Of a stretch of DNA of 64,000 nucleotides, positions 12,089 to 24,800 are shown in pieces. The stretch is from Zoroaster sp. YZ-2022 (taxonomy: Eukaryota; Echinodermata; Asteroidea; Forcipulatida; Zoroasteridae). The stretch spans positions 5,947,690 to 6,011,689 of the forward strand of contig CM055816.1 of assembly GCA_029582265.1 (NCBI GenBank), written 5' to 3'. The translations under genes were made by a program, and so were the position numbers. Within the stretch, counting starts at the first letter, position 1, and every line of letters begins with the position of its first letter. The notes under the pieces are model-generated. The model saw nothing but the letters and a program-made list of their open reading frames with translations. It did no database searches and had not been told where the DNA came from.

Positions 12089-12187
12089 GATAAGGAGGAT
12101 TCACTCAAAATATATATCTTAAAGTAAGAAACTTCCTGCCACTTTATTTCTCCAGTGAATATAACATTTTATTGACTGTATTATTAA

Positions 12188-12400
12188 AGGGACAGTATCG
12201 TCACGATCAACAGGGCATGGAATCGGAGCACTAGTTTTAGATTAACTTTGTCATTGAAAATGATACCCCACATGATAAGGTCATATTGCCATTGCTGCAG
12301 CATAAATGAGCCAGAAATGTTCAGTCACTGTGTTCATCTTGAACTAGGACACCAATTCCATGCCCTGTTGAAAGTCTACTCTGATTGTGACGATATTCCT
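12188..12400. mobile_element. TTAA-flanked MITE, copy 1
   Basis: TTAA at 12184-12187 and 12401-12404 enclose a 213-bp element with terminal repeats AGGGACAGTATCGTCACGAT and AGGAATATCGTCACAATC, both followed by CAACAGGGCATGGAAT. It is related to 63037-63248 and to the relic at 3287-3400. There is no coding sequence. Confidence 0.8.
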
Positions 12401-12649
12401 TTAATAGACCTAGGTAGACTTGTAATTCAGACACAATCTCTACAGGAAGATGCAATGATTATCTGAATTTAGATTTTAGAATCTCCATTCTACGTCTACC
12501 TATTTGCTTAAGTTAAATCCAACTCCAACTGTGAAATAATATAGATTCTAAAACAAGAGATTAAACAACCGAAAACCTATTCCACATGGTTTGCTATTTT
12601 ACTGGCAATGTTGTTTTGAATCCAAACACCTTTTTTACATTCCTCATAA

Positions 12650-13769
12650 CACTGTAAAAAATTGCCTGTAAAAATTACAGTAAGTTACTGGCAGCTGAGT
12701 TGCCAGTAACTTAATGTAAATTTTTACATTAATAACTGCAAATAAATTCCTGTAAAAATTACAGTAAGTTACTGCCAGCTGGTTGCCAGTAACTTACTGT
12801 AAATTTTTCAGCAACAAACAATATACTGCATCGCAGTAAAACAGTATATAAAAAGTTATAACAATTCATAAGCCCCATTAGTGTGGACAGATCCAAATAT
12901 GTTAACCAGTTTTTATAAATGTTTTATTAGTTTGTCAACTTTCATAATTTTGAAATTGTTATCAGTTTTATGCAATAAACAGTTTTTATGTGTGTATTTA
13001 AAATAAATATAGTACAATATTATTACTATATTTAGTTCAGTAAATTACTGTAAATTATTTATTATTACTGTATTTAATTTACAGTAACAATGGCACTACT
13101 GCTCAAATTTTACAGTGCTTTACTGCATGCATTTTACAGTATCTGTGCTCTTCCTGTTAAAAAATACAGTAATATACTGTATTTACTGCGATACAGTATA
13201 TTGTTTGATACTGTAAGATTTACAGTAAGTTACTGGCAAACAGCTGCCAGTAACTTACTGTAATGTTTACAGTAATTTATTTACAGTTATTAATGTAAAC
13301 ATTTACAGTAAGTTACTGGCAACTCAGCTATTACATGGTTATTCATGCTATTACATGGCTACTACATTACAGCTATTACATGGCAACTCAGCTATTACAT
13401 GGTTATTCATGCTATTACATGGCTACTACATGACAGCTATTACATGGCAACTCAGCTATTACATGGTTATTCATGCTATTACATGGCTACTACATTACAG
13501 CTATTACATGGCAACTCAGCTATTACATGGTTATTCATGCTATTACACGGCTACTACATTACAGCTATTACATGGCAACTCAGCTATTACATGGTTATTC
13601 ATGCTATTACATGGCTACTACATTACAGCTATTACATGGCAACTCAGCTATTACATGGTTATTCATGCTATTACATGGCTACTACATTACAGCTATTACA
13701 TGGCAACTCAGCTATTACATAGCTGCCAGTAACTTACTGTAATTTTTACAGGCATTTTTTTTACAGTGT
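12650..13769. mobile_element. Foldback DNA transposon with CACTGTAAAAAA ends, carrying a minisatellite
   Basis: The left end CACTGTAAAAAATTGCCTG and the right end AGGCATTTTTTTTACAGTG are inverted copies. The arms continue inward through repeated ACAGTAAGTTACTGGCA blocks (12650-12850 against 13165-13330 plus 13719-13769). The right arm is interrupted by the 64-bp minisatellite at 13324-13718. Non-autonomous, with no protein. Target duplication is not clear. Confidence 0.75.
13324..13718. repeat. 64-bp minisatellite inside a transposon arm, about 6 units
   Basis: The unit GCTATTACATGGTTATTCAT, GCTATTACATGGCTACTACA, TTACAGCTATTACATGGCAA, CTCA is repeated. Because 64 is not a multiple of three, the array is open in all forward frames and gives long meaningless open frames. 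It starts and ends within the arm sequence GGCAACTCAGCT...AGCTGCCAG. Confidence 0.9.
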
Positions 13770-14049
13770 ACACACACACGCACACACATCTCAAAACAAA
13801 TCTAAAATTACGAGTGTCAGTCAGTAAGTTATAACGAACAGTAAATTATCAGATTGTACAGAAAAAATAAGAGTAATACCGTAATAGTACCAAAATGTAC
13901 AAATGCAGGGATTTGTCACTGCTGCCGACAACAAGTACATCAAACTGAAGAAACAAAATGGCGTCGGGTCAACTTTTTTGAGCGCGAAAATTGCGGGCGT
14001 GTCAGTGCCTGCAGCATTGCCATTGGTCGACAATGGATGACGTAATTAA

Positions 14050-14222
14050 AGTACGATACTGTAATACATTTTACAGTATAATACTGCAATGTATAATGTT
14101 TGCATTTTTTTCGGTGAATGCAAGAATTGTTTACAGTAAGGTACTGTAAAATAAATATACAATACACTACTGTAAATATATACAGTAAAATACTGCCAAA
14201 AGTACAGCAATTTTTTACAGTG
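14050..14222. repeat. Related CACTGTAAAAAA-family end fragment
   Basis: Contains several ACAGTA(A/T)(A/T)ATACTG blocks and ends GCAATTTTTTACAGTG, the same terminus as the foldback element at 12650-13769. The left end was not identified. Confidence 0.5.
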
Positions 14223-16120
14223 TACAAATGAGATAATTTTCAAAAGGATTGACCGAAGCATGTTTAACAACCCTTGGGTAACATTAGAACACCGTTAATG
14301 AATTTATCACGCTACGTCATCAATTAATTTATTCACAGTGACGAAGCCAGGATTTTCAGATTGGGGAAAACATTTTTGAGGGTAAATTTACAACTCACAA
14401 CTCAAACGAACAGACAAATAATGTCAAAAAACAGACTAAATTGCCAAGATCAGAAATAAAATAGTTTGTGACTGCTTAAAGGAAGGTATACAACACTAGT
14501 AATGTTGGAAAAACTCTTTTAATCAAGATATACATTTAAAAATAAACAGTAAATATAAACAGAAAATAGTTAAAATACATTCAGATATTCTCTACTCATT
14601 CTAATACATTCAGATATTCGCTATTCATTCTAACGCGAAATTTAAGAAAGAGTATTCAGTCCTAAATTTGAAATAGAAATTATTTCACTTTTCTATTTCT
14701 AAGTGACATCACCCCAGACAAAATTATTTTCTTAGGAAGATTGATACCGTCATCCTCTTTAAACCAACTAAGTTTCACATTTTAATTCGAAAATCTTGTT
14801 TTTTTAAGGGAAGCTACAATGTTGGCAATATTGGCAAACCTGCTTCTGTATACGAGTATGCTTATACACTCTTTGAAACACGACATACATTAATTAACCT
14901 GTAACAATTTCAGCTTATTATGTTGTGTCATTAACCGTATTACTCCAGCTGCTAAGGATTCTATGGGGACACATTATACACTTTTTGGTAAAAGCATGAT
15001 ATATTGCATCGTGGTTCAGAAAGGTCCAATATCCTTTGACACCTTGGACCTATCTTGGGTCCAACATTGAGGGCGGGTTTTGAAAAGTGGAAGAAGCCCC
15101 AAAACGAGCCTTCCGACGTCATGAAGTTTAACTTTGCATCGTTTGTTTGCCTGATTAGATAATGGCATACGTGTTCGGGTGGAGATCAAACGTTTTTGAA
15201 AAGTTGGGATGGGGAGGAACGCAAAATACCAAATCTGACCCAAGTAGCCTCAACTTTGTGTAACTATTTATCCGAAATTGACAATTATAGCCGGCGTTGT
15301 ATATCTAGATGCACACCCATATTGTATTTTACAATATCGATGCATTAAAAATCATCAATATTCCTCACACTGTAAACTTTCCCTCGCCCATAAGATGATT
15401 TGTATGTCTTAGGAATCAGATAGCAATTATTACAGGTCTGAAATAATTTTGTATTAACAAATTTAATCATAGAAACAAGTTCTTTCTCTGCTCAAATCCC
15501 TTTTATATACACAATAGGATGACACATATGCAAACCACTGCCATTCCCAGTTTGTGGGTTATTTTTTAATTTATTGTGAAGTTTTAATATATTTCAAAGT
15601 CACGCCAACCCATCAGACCCTCTCTCTTCCCCTATTCTCACCCATCTCCACTCCTCCACACCCTCCCATACCCGCTCAATTATCTTCTGCTTATTTCTTT
15701 ACAGACCTTATTAATTGAGTAAGGTTGTTTTCAAGTTTTTTTTAGCACACTATTAAACTAAAATGTTGAATCAACCATATAAGAGTTTGGTCAGTGAGAA
15801 CACTTTATGCAGTTAAATTTAACTCAAAGAAAGTGTTTAAATACGGTGCGGGGAGTCAATTCGTCCCTAATTTGCCATAGTGACCAATCCGACTGCTTTC
15901 AATTTTAAGTTTTCCCGCCCATTAGTACATTCAGGAAGAGACCTACCATTGTATCTAATCCACGTGCATGTATTCATTATAGTTTTGGAGATAGACCATG
16001 CATTCAAATGATGAATGCTCTAACTGGCTATTTTTGTAATTTGGCAAAGTGACCAATACCACATTGGTCACTATGCCAACTGAACGTTCCCCACCCTAAC
16101 CTTGCCTTTATGATGATTCG
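14223..16120. other. No gene recognised
   Basis: AT-rich sequence. I see no repeat, splice-flanked exon or RNA gene that I can support. Confidence 0.5.
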
Positions 16121-16198
16121 TTCTATAAATATGAACAGCTGATTCGTACTAGAAATATGAACAGCTGATTCGTACTAGAAATATGAACAGCTGATTAT
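16121..16198. repeat. 26-bp tandem repeat, three units
   Basis: AAATATGAACAGCTGATTCG plus TACTAG is repeated three times, the last unit diverging at its end. Confidence 0.8.
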
Positions 16199-16350
16199 CC
16201 TAAATATTAAAGTTTGTGAGTGGATATAGCTTTGATTCACTGAACAAAATGTTTATATTGATAAATATTTATAAGTAAGACTAATTGCGGTGACACCATG
16301 TGGAATCTCAATTGAGTAGTAATTAGTTCTGAAAAGAACTGGGGGTACAA

Positions 16351-16387
16351 CTCGACGTTTCGATCAGTATGCTCTGATCGTCCTCAG
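16351..16387 (-). ncRNA. Possible degenerate hammerhead-ribozyme core of a Penelope-like element
   Basis: Read on the minus strand, CTGAGGA (16387-16381) fits the hammerhead CUGANGA box. It is followed by a perfect hairpin CGATCAG-AGCATA-CTGATCG and then GAAAC. In a canonical ribozyme GAAA follows stem II; here the G is shared with the hairpin unless one C bulges, so the core is imperfect. Penelope-like elements are known to carry hammerhead motifs, and this lies downstream of the GIY-YIG frame as expected. Stems I and III were not established. Confidence 0.3.
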
Positions 16388-16595
16388 GAGAATGCCGGAC
16401 TCTGGAAAATGCTGCTGCTTAAGTAGACTGCTGGAGGATCATCCCCTGAATGGATGCTGGAGGATTAGTTCGTTGAGGCGCGCAGGCGGGAAACTGAGAC
16501 TATGAGACTAGGATCCTAGGGGTTGGGGGAGAGGAGTGTGTGCTCACTGAACTGAATCAGTTGTTAACAAGCACAGGGAAAGGAGGGTGGTTGAC

Positions 16596-17128
16596 TTAGG
16601 ATATAGGGGATCCCTCAGTCTGGGGTGGGTTATGGACTTTGGATATAGAAGATCCTTCAGTCTGTAGTATAGGTCGCCAAATGTCGCTGATGAAGAAACC
16701 GATGTCCTGTGGCACAGTGTCGTGTTTGACGATCTCGATGGCCTCTCTGATGCGTCTGGGGTGCCATGCGTCGATGGGTGTGATGAGTTGGGCTGCCTGC
16801 CAGTCGATTTGGTGGTCCTTGATGTGCGAGTGCTTGACGATGGCGGACTTCTCGAAATCTCCTCTGCGGCCGTGTGCTCGGTGTTCCTTCAATCTGATGG
16901 GGAGGTTGCGTTTTGTTTCCCCGATGTACACCTTACCGCACTCACAGGGGATCCGGTAGACTCCCGCTCTGTTGTTTGGGTCCGGTTTGTCCTTGTGGGT
17001 ATGTAGAAGTCCTTGGAGTTTGCTGGGGGCTGAGTGGAACACATCGATGCCTGCTTGTCGGAGGATGCGTTGTAGTTTGTGAGACGTCGAACCTAGATAG
17101 GGGAGACAAGCAGAGAGGGTTAGATCAC
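16596..17128 (-). pseudogene. Penelope-like element C-terminal GIY-YIG endonuclease fragment
   Basis: The minus-strand frame, open from about 17128, carries a piece of the reverse transcriptase-endonuclease linker (HKLQRILRQAGIDVFHSAP), then GVYRIPCECGKVYIGETKRN, LKEHR, AIVKHSHIKDHQIDW and ARRIREAIEI-like sequence. This is the GIY-YIG nuclease of Penelope-like retroelements, which nicks target DNA for reverse transcription. GVY...VYIG fits the two-part motif, and R and E residues follow. The reverse transcriptase itself is absent, so the copy is 5'-truncated. The frame runs to a stop at 16596. The 3' flank holds the possible ribozyme at 16351-16387. Confidence 0.85.
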
Positions 17129-17695
17129 TTACACACCAAAACCTTCCCCGTCGTTAAGAATAGAAAAATTGAAAATTTAGTTATTCTAAATATTAAAGTT
17201 TGTGAGTTTCTGTAGCTGTGATTCACAAAACTTCATATATTGATAAATCATCTGTATTTTAAAATGCTCAATGATGACAAGGTGTCATCACGCAGATTCT
17301 TATTCAGCATGTTATCCTCGTATGGAAGCTGCAAAATAAAACATGTATTAATATATTATTTTTGAAACAAACTATAAGCAAGTTATAAACTGTGCTCTTC
17401 TTGGCATCATCCTTAACTTCCTACAACATCCTAATTGTATAGTTTAGCATGGTATAACAATAATCAGTGACTTTCTAAAACTAGGCTATTTAAAATTATT
17501 CCCAAATGTGGTTTGTGGCGATTTGAAATTTGCGTTTTATAATTTTTATTTTATTAAAGGTTTTCTCGGTCAATTTAAAAACTTTGTTAATTTTCGTTAA
17601 ACAACATTCAAATTCACATCGTTTTCACTGATCCGATTAAATTATTTGTTTTTATATTAATGCGTTCAAATTTATTTCCGAGCAGTCAGTAGTTA
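17129..17695. other. No gene recognised
   Basis: AT-rich spacer between the Penelope-like fragment and the LINE 3' end. The segment near 17180-17240 repeats the CTAAATATTAAAGTTTGTGAG seen at 16200-16220, so the Penelope fragment may have inserted within a short duplicated piece. Confidence 0.45.
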
Positions 17696-20600
17696 ATAAT
17701 AATAATAATAATAAAGATTTTTAGCGCGCACATATCCACCCTGCTGGGCGCTCAAGGCGCGGAAACAAAGACAAATCATTAATACAAACAATATACAATA
17801 TCATTGGGAAACAAATATTATGTACCGAGATACAATGTACATGTACCTACAATGCAATTACAAATAATTTTATACATCATCTTTAAAGAGTTGTGACATA
17901 AGATGAGTTTTAAGCATCGACTTGAATCTGGTTATACTATGACAAGATTTGAGTTTAGTTGGAAGACGATTCCAGAGTCTCGGAGCTGCGACAGAAAACG
18001 ACCTATCACCCCAGTTCCGTTTTGAAGTTGGTTCCTTTAGGAGTGACATGTTGCTGGAGCGCAAATTGCGTGATGGACTTTAAGCAGTTCAGAAATATAA
18101 ATTGGAGCAATATTATTAAAAGATTTGTGAACAATTAGCATAAGTTTAAAAACAATTCTCTGTGAAACAGGAAGCCAGTGCAGTTCTTTCAAGATTGGCG
18201 TGATATGGCATGACTTTCTGGACAAAGTCACAACACGAGCTGCTGTGTTTTGTGTGTGCTGAAGACGAGATATTTGATTCTGCGGGAGACCGTAAAGGAG
18301 AGTATTCCCGTTATCGAGCCGTGATGTGACAAACGCATGTATAATTTGTTCAGCAGCACTTTTATTCAAGTATTTCCTAATTCGGCTTATATTTCTGATA
18401 TGAAATGATGATATGCGAACAATGTTGGAGATATGTGGTTTTAAAGTCATTGTCGAGTCAAATATAACACCCAAATTACGTGCATGTAATGAGGGGGTTA
18501 TCTGCGAGTCACCAATTGTAATAAATGGAAGAGAAACTTTAGACAATTGCTGACGTGATCCAAATAGAACAAATTCTGTTTTTTCATCGTTCAATTTCAG
18601 GAAGTTTTGTCTCATCCAACTTCGAATCTCTTTGATACATTTCTTCAATGTTTTAATGCAGGAATCGGCAGGTTCTTGAGAAGATTTAAAAATAATGTAA
18701 AGCTGCGTGTCATCAGCGTAAACATGGTAATTTAAATTATACTTCAAAATGATATCATGAACTGGAAAGGTATAAACAGTAAACCACTGTGGGCCGAGCA
18801 CAGAGCCTTGGGGTACAGAATAGTCAAGAATAACAGGCTCGGAGATAGCGTTACCAATACAAATATGCTGAGGCCTATTTAAAAGGTACGACTTACACCA
18901 ATCCAGGGCTGTGTCCTGTATTCCAAGATGATATTGAAGGCGGGAGAGAAGGATTTTATGATCGACCGTGTCAAATGCGGCGCTTAAGTCTAACAAAACT
19001 AATCCAGTGATTTTCCCCTCATCCATGGCAGATAAAATGTCATTGTTGACGCGAAGAGGAGCAGTTTCCGTTTCATGAAATGGTTTGTAGGCTGACTGAA
19101 ATGTGTCCGACAGGTTATTAGCACAAACATGGTCAGAGATCCGTGATGAAACAACTCGCTCGATTGTTTTTCCAAGGTACTTTAAATTCGCTACTGGTCG
19201 GTAATTTTTGAAAAGTTCCTTGTCCAAATTGGGTTTCTTTAGGAGTGGTTTAACATGAGCAACCTTCTGGCTATTAGGGAAACAACCGGAAGAAAGAGAT
19301 CTGTTTACAATAATTGTGATATACTTAGCAAACACATCAATATTTTGTTTTATTAGCGAAGTTGGCACTGGATCAAGTTCACATGATTTTGATGGCGATT
19401 TCATGATGAGTTTCTTGATCTCCGTAACACTAGTAGGCTCAAACATGGACAGTCTACATTGTGGATCCTTGCGTGATGGTGTTTGTGATAGAATGGCAGG
19501 TACTGAGGGAAAAGAACGACGGATATTCTCAATTTTGTGACAAAAAGTTTGAAAAAGCATTTGCGAGGTCCTGATCGGTGTGTAGATGGAAGCACTGGAG
19601 CTTTGGGTTTATGAAGCAGCTTTTCAACAATGTTAAAGAGTTTTTTCTGATCACCAGAGCTATCTTCCACAAGAGATGAGTAGTGAGTTATTTTTGCCTG
19701 GTTAGTCATGTTCTTCACAATATCACGTTGGTTACAGTATTCTTGCCGATGTACTCCAAGTTTCCCATTGTCACGCCATCTTCGCTCAAGTTGACGGCGG
19801 ATTGTCCTTGCAGCACGGATATCATCATTGAACCAGGGGGATTCAGATTGTAGTTTAACAGTTCGAGTTTTTTGCGGAGCATGACCATCCAAGATGTTAC
19901 GGACAGTAGATTCAAATAGACTGACACAAGAATCCAGCTCACCATCTTCAAGGTTTACATTTTCCAGTTGAGATTCAACATCATGACATAAATTTTTAAT
20001 ATTTACTTTTTTCCAGTGGCGAGTAGTTACATAAATGGTAGGTATGTGAGTTTTTTTAAGGTTCAAATTTACCATGATTGCATAATGATCAGATAAGCCA
20101 GGATGAATAGTTATATTCGAGATAAGAGGTGAAGTATTTTCACGCGTTATCATGAGGTCAAGACAGTGACCATACCGATGAGTGGGTGCTGTGATGTGCT
20201 GTATAAGTCCATGAGCAGAGAGCAGATCTTTAAACTGATTTGCATAATTGTTTGAAATAATGTCCATATGAATGTTAAAATCGCCGGTTAAAATAATGTC
20301 AGATGGGTGTAAGAGATAATCAACAATTAATTTTTCAAATTCCTGCAGAAAACTGGAGAAGTTTACATGTTTACCATCAACATCCCTTTCTGGTCGATAA
20401 ATATTAACAAGGCGGACAGATCTAGAGTTGCACGTTACCTCAGCATGCAGAGATTCAAATGTTAGGTAGTCAACGTTAACACTTTTCATGCTGACAGAAA
20501 TACTGGACCTAAAGAGTAGTGCAACCCCTCCACGGGGTAGCAAGTCATCATTGGGTTTAAACCATGTCTCGGTTATGGCAACAAGATCAAAATTGTTTTG

Positions 20601-21560
20601 AAGTACAAAGTCAACAAATTCTTCCGATTTGTTACATATGGATTGAGTATTCAAGACACAGAGCTGAAGTTTAGACTCATCGTGAACATTTGGAGTTGAA
20701 GTTATGCCAATGTCGCTTGTTGATGTGGTTGAGTTCACTGCTGGGGGTTGGTAAGGCTGGAGTTCTAGTTGTGTAAGTCTGTCCATCCTACGGCGACCAG
20801 CTTTTTTACCTCTATGTGTGCGGCGGTATGTTTGGGGTTGATTAGCAAGTATTCCAAGACAGTTCAATTGACGCAATGCTGAATAAGATAAAGCTACATC
20901 AGTACATGGAGCATTGCGAAGATTGAGTAGTTCATTGCGGCTGTAGGAAATGTTATGGAGCTGAGTGGCGTTTGTGGGTGTGTTGATCAGTGTTTCAGGT
21001 CCAGGGTTTGGGTTTATGTCACCAGAAATTAAGAGTTCCAGGTGAAAGGTGGCAGATGAATTATCATAGTATGATATAGGACGTCTCAAGAATTTAAGAT
21101 GGCGGATTTTAGTTGAACAATCTGTAGGTTGCATCTTGTAGCCATCTACTGATGAGTCATTGAGACACAATGGTCTGGATAGCAGGAGTAGAATTAACAG
21201 GATGTAGACCTCCATTGTCTGATCACAAAGTTGTTGATCCAAACAAAAGGCTTATGGTCAAGCTACAGGTTATAATCTCTAGCTACAGGTTATAATCTAA
21301 ATCAGAGTTGACAACACAAATTAAATGAAGATCCAAAATGTGTATACACTCAACAGTAAATGTTTTCTGCACAGACAGACAAAAAAACAAACAGTTTTTC
21401 ACTTATTATAAGAAAAGAAATGTACAAATACTCACATAAAACGTCCAGTAGATTCCAGGTGTAATAAGAAATCCACTAGTATAAAAATTAAGACAAACTT
21501 GTAGCTACAAAACACTTACTTAGCACAAACACTGGAGAGCTGTTATGAGTGGCTGCTTGT
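17696..21560 (-). mobile_element. L2/CR1-like non-LTR retrotransposon, decayed, minus strand
   Basis: Runs from a 5' region near 21560 to a 3' end with GCGCCTTGAGCGCCCAGC, GGTGGATATGTGCGCGCTA and a (TTA)n tail at 17696-17714. The single long coding region (endonuclease then reverse transcriptase) is described separately. Its 3' end is shared with the SINE at 6261-6602. The exact 5' end is inferred; no target duplication was found. Confidence 0.8.
17870..21215 (-). pseudogene. LINE ORF: signal-like N-terminus, 2A-like motif, AP endonuclease, reverse transcriptase (broken)
   Basis: The preferred start is the ATG at 21215, opening MEVYILLILLLLSRPLCLN, a signal-like hydrophobic stretch. At 21023-20997 the frame encodes GDINPNPGP, matching the 2A pattern (D-I-x-x-N-P-G-P), preceded by LELLIS. 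The apurinic endonuclease follows (LCVLNTQSICNKS, ITETWF, YRPERD, LTGDFNIH, GLSDHYAI). The reverse transcriptase has ELDPVPTSLIK, NYRPVANL, LLDLSAAFDTVDH, VPQGSVLGP and VYADDTQLY. The C-terminus has RLWNRLP. The frame is broken near 19580, near 19525-19560 and near 18060, so at least two or three small indels disrupt it. Such proteins cut the target and copy the RNA in place. A 2A motif here would detach the signal-like part during translation. Confidence 0.85.
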
Positions 21561-21806
21561 AAGGCGCTCAGTTAGTTTAGTTTGTTCTATTTCATTTTTA
21601 GGCATACACGACTTAAAATAACTCATCCTGAAATTCAATGTTTCGCATCTTTTCGCGATTGATGCAGTCAAGTTAACAATCGTGGATGCGCAATGGATTT
21701 CGAAGAATTTTTTTTTCGCTTTCGTTTATGGGTAATCAAGTTCATCTTAAGAGTATTCAAATGCGCCCTTGGCAAGTTTGGCAAAGTCACTAAGGCCTAT
21801 CTTTTT

Positions 21807-24800
21807 AGGTGTTCGGGTATGTACCCGAAACACCTATTGTTTTTGTTCGTTTTTTTTTTTTTTTTTTTTTTTTTTACTTCTTCTTCTTCTCCCCCATCTT
21901 GTCCGCAAACAAAAACATACTTGCAAACTTCACATGAACTTGAAACTTGGCATGTACTTAACAAGTAGAACTTAACAAGTAGATGAAATTCGAGTTGTGA
22001 GTGACCCCGATTTGACCTTACTTCCTGTTCAAACCGGAAGTCAAAGTTTAATATTTAACAAAATCATATCTCAACAACCACAACAGGTAAATGGACATTT
22101 TTTGCACTATTGTATAGATTGTTAATTGTCGAAAAATATTTACAAAAACATGACCCCAATTTGACCTTACTTCCTGTCCAAACCGGAAGTCAAAGTTTAA
22201 CATTTAAAAAAATCATATCTCAACAACCACAAGAGGTAAATTCACAATTTTTGTACCATTGTACAGATCGTTAATTGTCAACAAATATTTACAAAAAGGT
22301 GACCCCAATTTGACCTTACTTCCTGTCCAAACCGGAAGTCAAAGTTTAATATTTAAAAAAAATAATATCTCAACAACCACAAGAGGTAAATTCACAATTT
22401 TTGTACCATTATACAGATTGTTAATTGTCGAAAAATATTTACACAAAGGTGACCCCAATTTGACCTTACTTCCGGTCCAAACCGGAAGTCAAATTTTAAT
22501 ATTTTCAAAAAATCATATCTGAACAACCACAAGAGGTAAATTCACAAATTTTGTACCATTATACAGATCGTTAATTGTCAAAAAATATTTATACCCCAAT
22601 TTAACCTTACTTCCTGTCCAAACCTGAAGTGAAAGTTTAATATTTAAAAAAATCATATCTCAAGAACCACAGGAGGTAAATTGACATTTTTGTACCATTG
22701 TACAGATTGTTAATTGTCAAAAGTATTTACACAAAGGTGACCCCAATTTGACCTTATTTTTTTTAGGTGTTCGGGTATGTACCCGAAACACCTATTGTTT
22801 TTGTTCGGTTTTTTAGGTGTTCGGGTATATGCCCGAAACACCTATTGTTTTTGTTCGTTTTTTTTAAGTTTTTTTTTTTACTTCTTCTTCTTCTCCCCCA
22901 TCTTGTCCGCAAACAAAAACATACTTGCAAACTTCACATGAACTTGAAACTTGGCATGTACTTAGAACTTAACAAGTAAATGAAACTCCAGTTGTGAGTG
23001 ACCCCGATTTTACCTTACTTCCTGTCCAAACCGGAAGTCAAAGTTTAACATTTAAAAAAATCATATCTCAACAACCACAAGAGGTAAATTCACAATTTTT
23101 GTACCATTGTACAGATCGTTAATCGTCGAAAAATATTTACAAAAAGGTGACCCCAATTTGACCTTACTTCCTGTCCAAACCGGAAGTCAAAATTTAATAT
23201 TTTCAAAAAATCATATCTGAACAACCACAAGAGGTAAATTCACAAATTTTGTACCATTATACAGATCGTTAATTGTCAAAAAATATTTATACCCCAATTT
23301 AACCTTACTTCCTGTCCAAACCGGAAGTGAAAGATTAATATTTAAAAAAATCATATCTCAAGAACCACAGGAGGTAAATTGACATTTTTGTACCATTGTA
23401 CAGATTGTTAATTGTCAAAAGTATTTACACAAAGGTGACCCCAATTTGACCTTATTTTTTTTAGGTGTTCGGGTATGTACCCGAAACACCTATTGTTTTT
23501 GTTCGGTTTTTTAGGTGTTCGGGTATATGCCCGAAACACCTATTGTTTTTGTTCGGTTTTTTTTAGTTTTTTTTTTTACTTCTTCTTCTTCTCCCCCATC
23601 TTGTCCGCAAACAAAAACATACTTGCAAACTTCACATGAACTTGAAACTTGGCATGTACTTAGAACTTAACAAGTAAATGAAACTCCAGTTGTGAGTGAC
23701 CCCGATTTTACCTTACTTCCTGTCCAAACCGGAAGTCAAAGTTTAACATTTAAAAAAATCATATCTCAACAACCACAAGAGGTAAATTCACAATTTTTGT
23801 ACCATTGTACAGATCGTTAATTGTCGAAAAATATTTACAAAAAGGTGACCCCAATTTGACCTTACTTCCTGTCCAAACCGGAAGTCAAAATTTAATATTT
23901 TCAAAAAATCATATCTCAACAACCACAAGAGGTAAATTCACAAATTTTGTACCATTATACAGATTGTTAATTGTCGAAAAATATTTACACAAAGGTGACC
24001 CCAATTTGACCTTACTTCCGGTCCAAGCCGGAAGTCAAAGTTTAATATTTTCAAAAAATCATATCTGAACAACCACAAGAGGTAAATTCACAAATTTTGT
24101 ACCATTATACAGATCGTTAATTGTCAAAAAATATTTATACCCCAATTTAACCTTACTTCCTGTCCAAACCGGAAGTGAAAGTTTAATATTTAAAAAAATC
24201 ATATCTCAAGAACCACAGGAGGTAAATTGACATTTTTGTACCATTGTACAGATTGTTAATTGTCAAAAGTATTTACACAAAGGTGACCCCAATTTGACCT
24301 TATTTTTTTTAGGTGTTCGGGTATGTACCCGAAACACCTATTGTTTTTGTTCGGTTTTTTAGGTGTTCGGGTATATGCCCGAAACACCTATTGTTTTTGT
24401 TCGTTTTTTTAAAGTTTTTTTTTTTACTTCTTCTTCTTCTCCCCCATCTTGTCCGCAAACAAAAACATACTTGCAAACTTCACATGAACTTGAAACTTGG
24501 CATGTACTTAGAACTTAACAAGTAAATGAAACTCCAGTTGTGAGTGACCCCGATTTTACCTTACTTCCTGTCCAAACCGGAAGTCAAAGTTTAACATTTA
24601 AAAAAATCATATCTCAACAACCACAAGAGGTAAATTCACAATTTTTGTACCATTGTACAGATCGTTAATCGTCGAAAAATATTTACAAAAAGGTGACCCC
24701 AATTTGACCTTACTTCCTGTCCAAACCGGAAGTCAAAATTTAATATTTTCAAAAAATCATATCTGAACAACCACAAGAGGTAAATTCACAAATTTTGTAC

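Noticed and set aside
13345..13742. Long overlapping open frames of about 125 codons
   Set aside because: They are readings of a 64-bp minisatellite in several frames; the same peptide recurs in shifted order.
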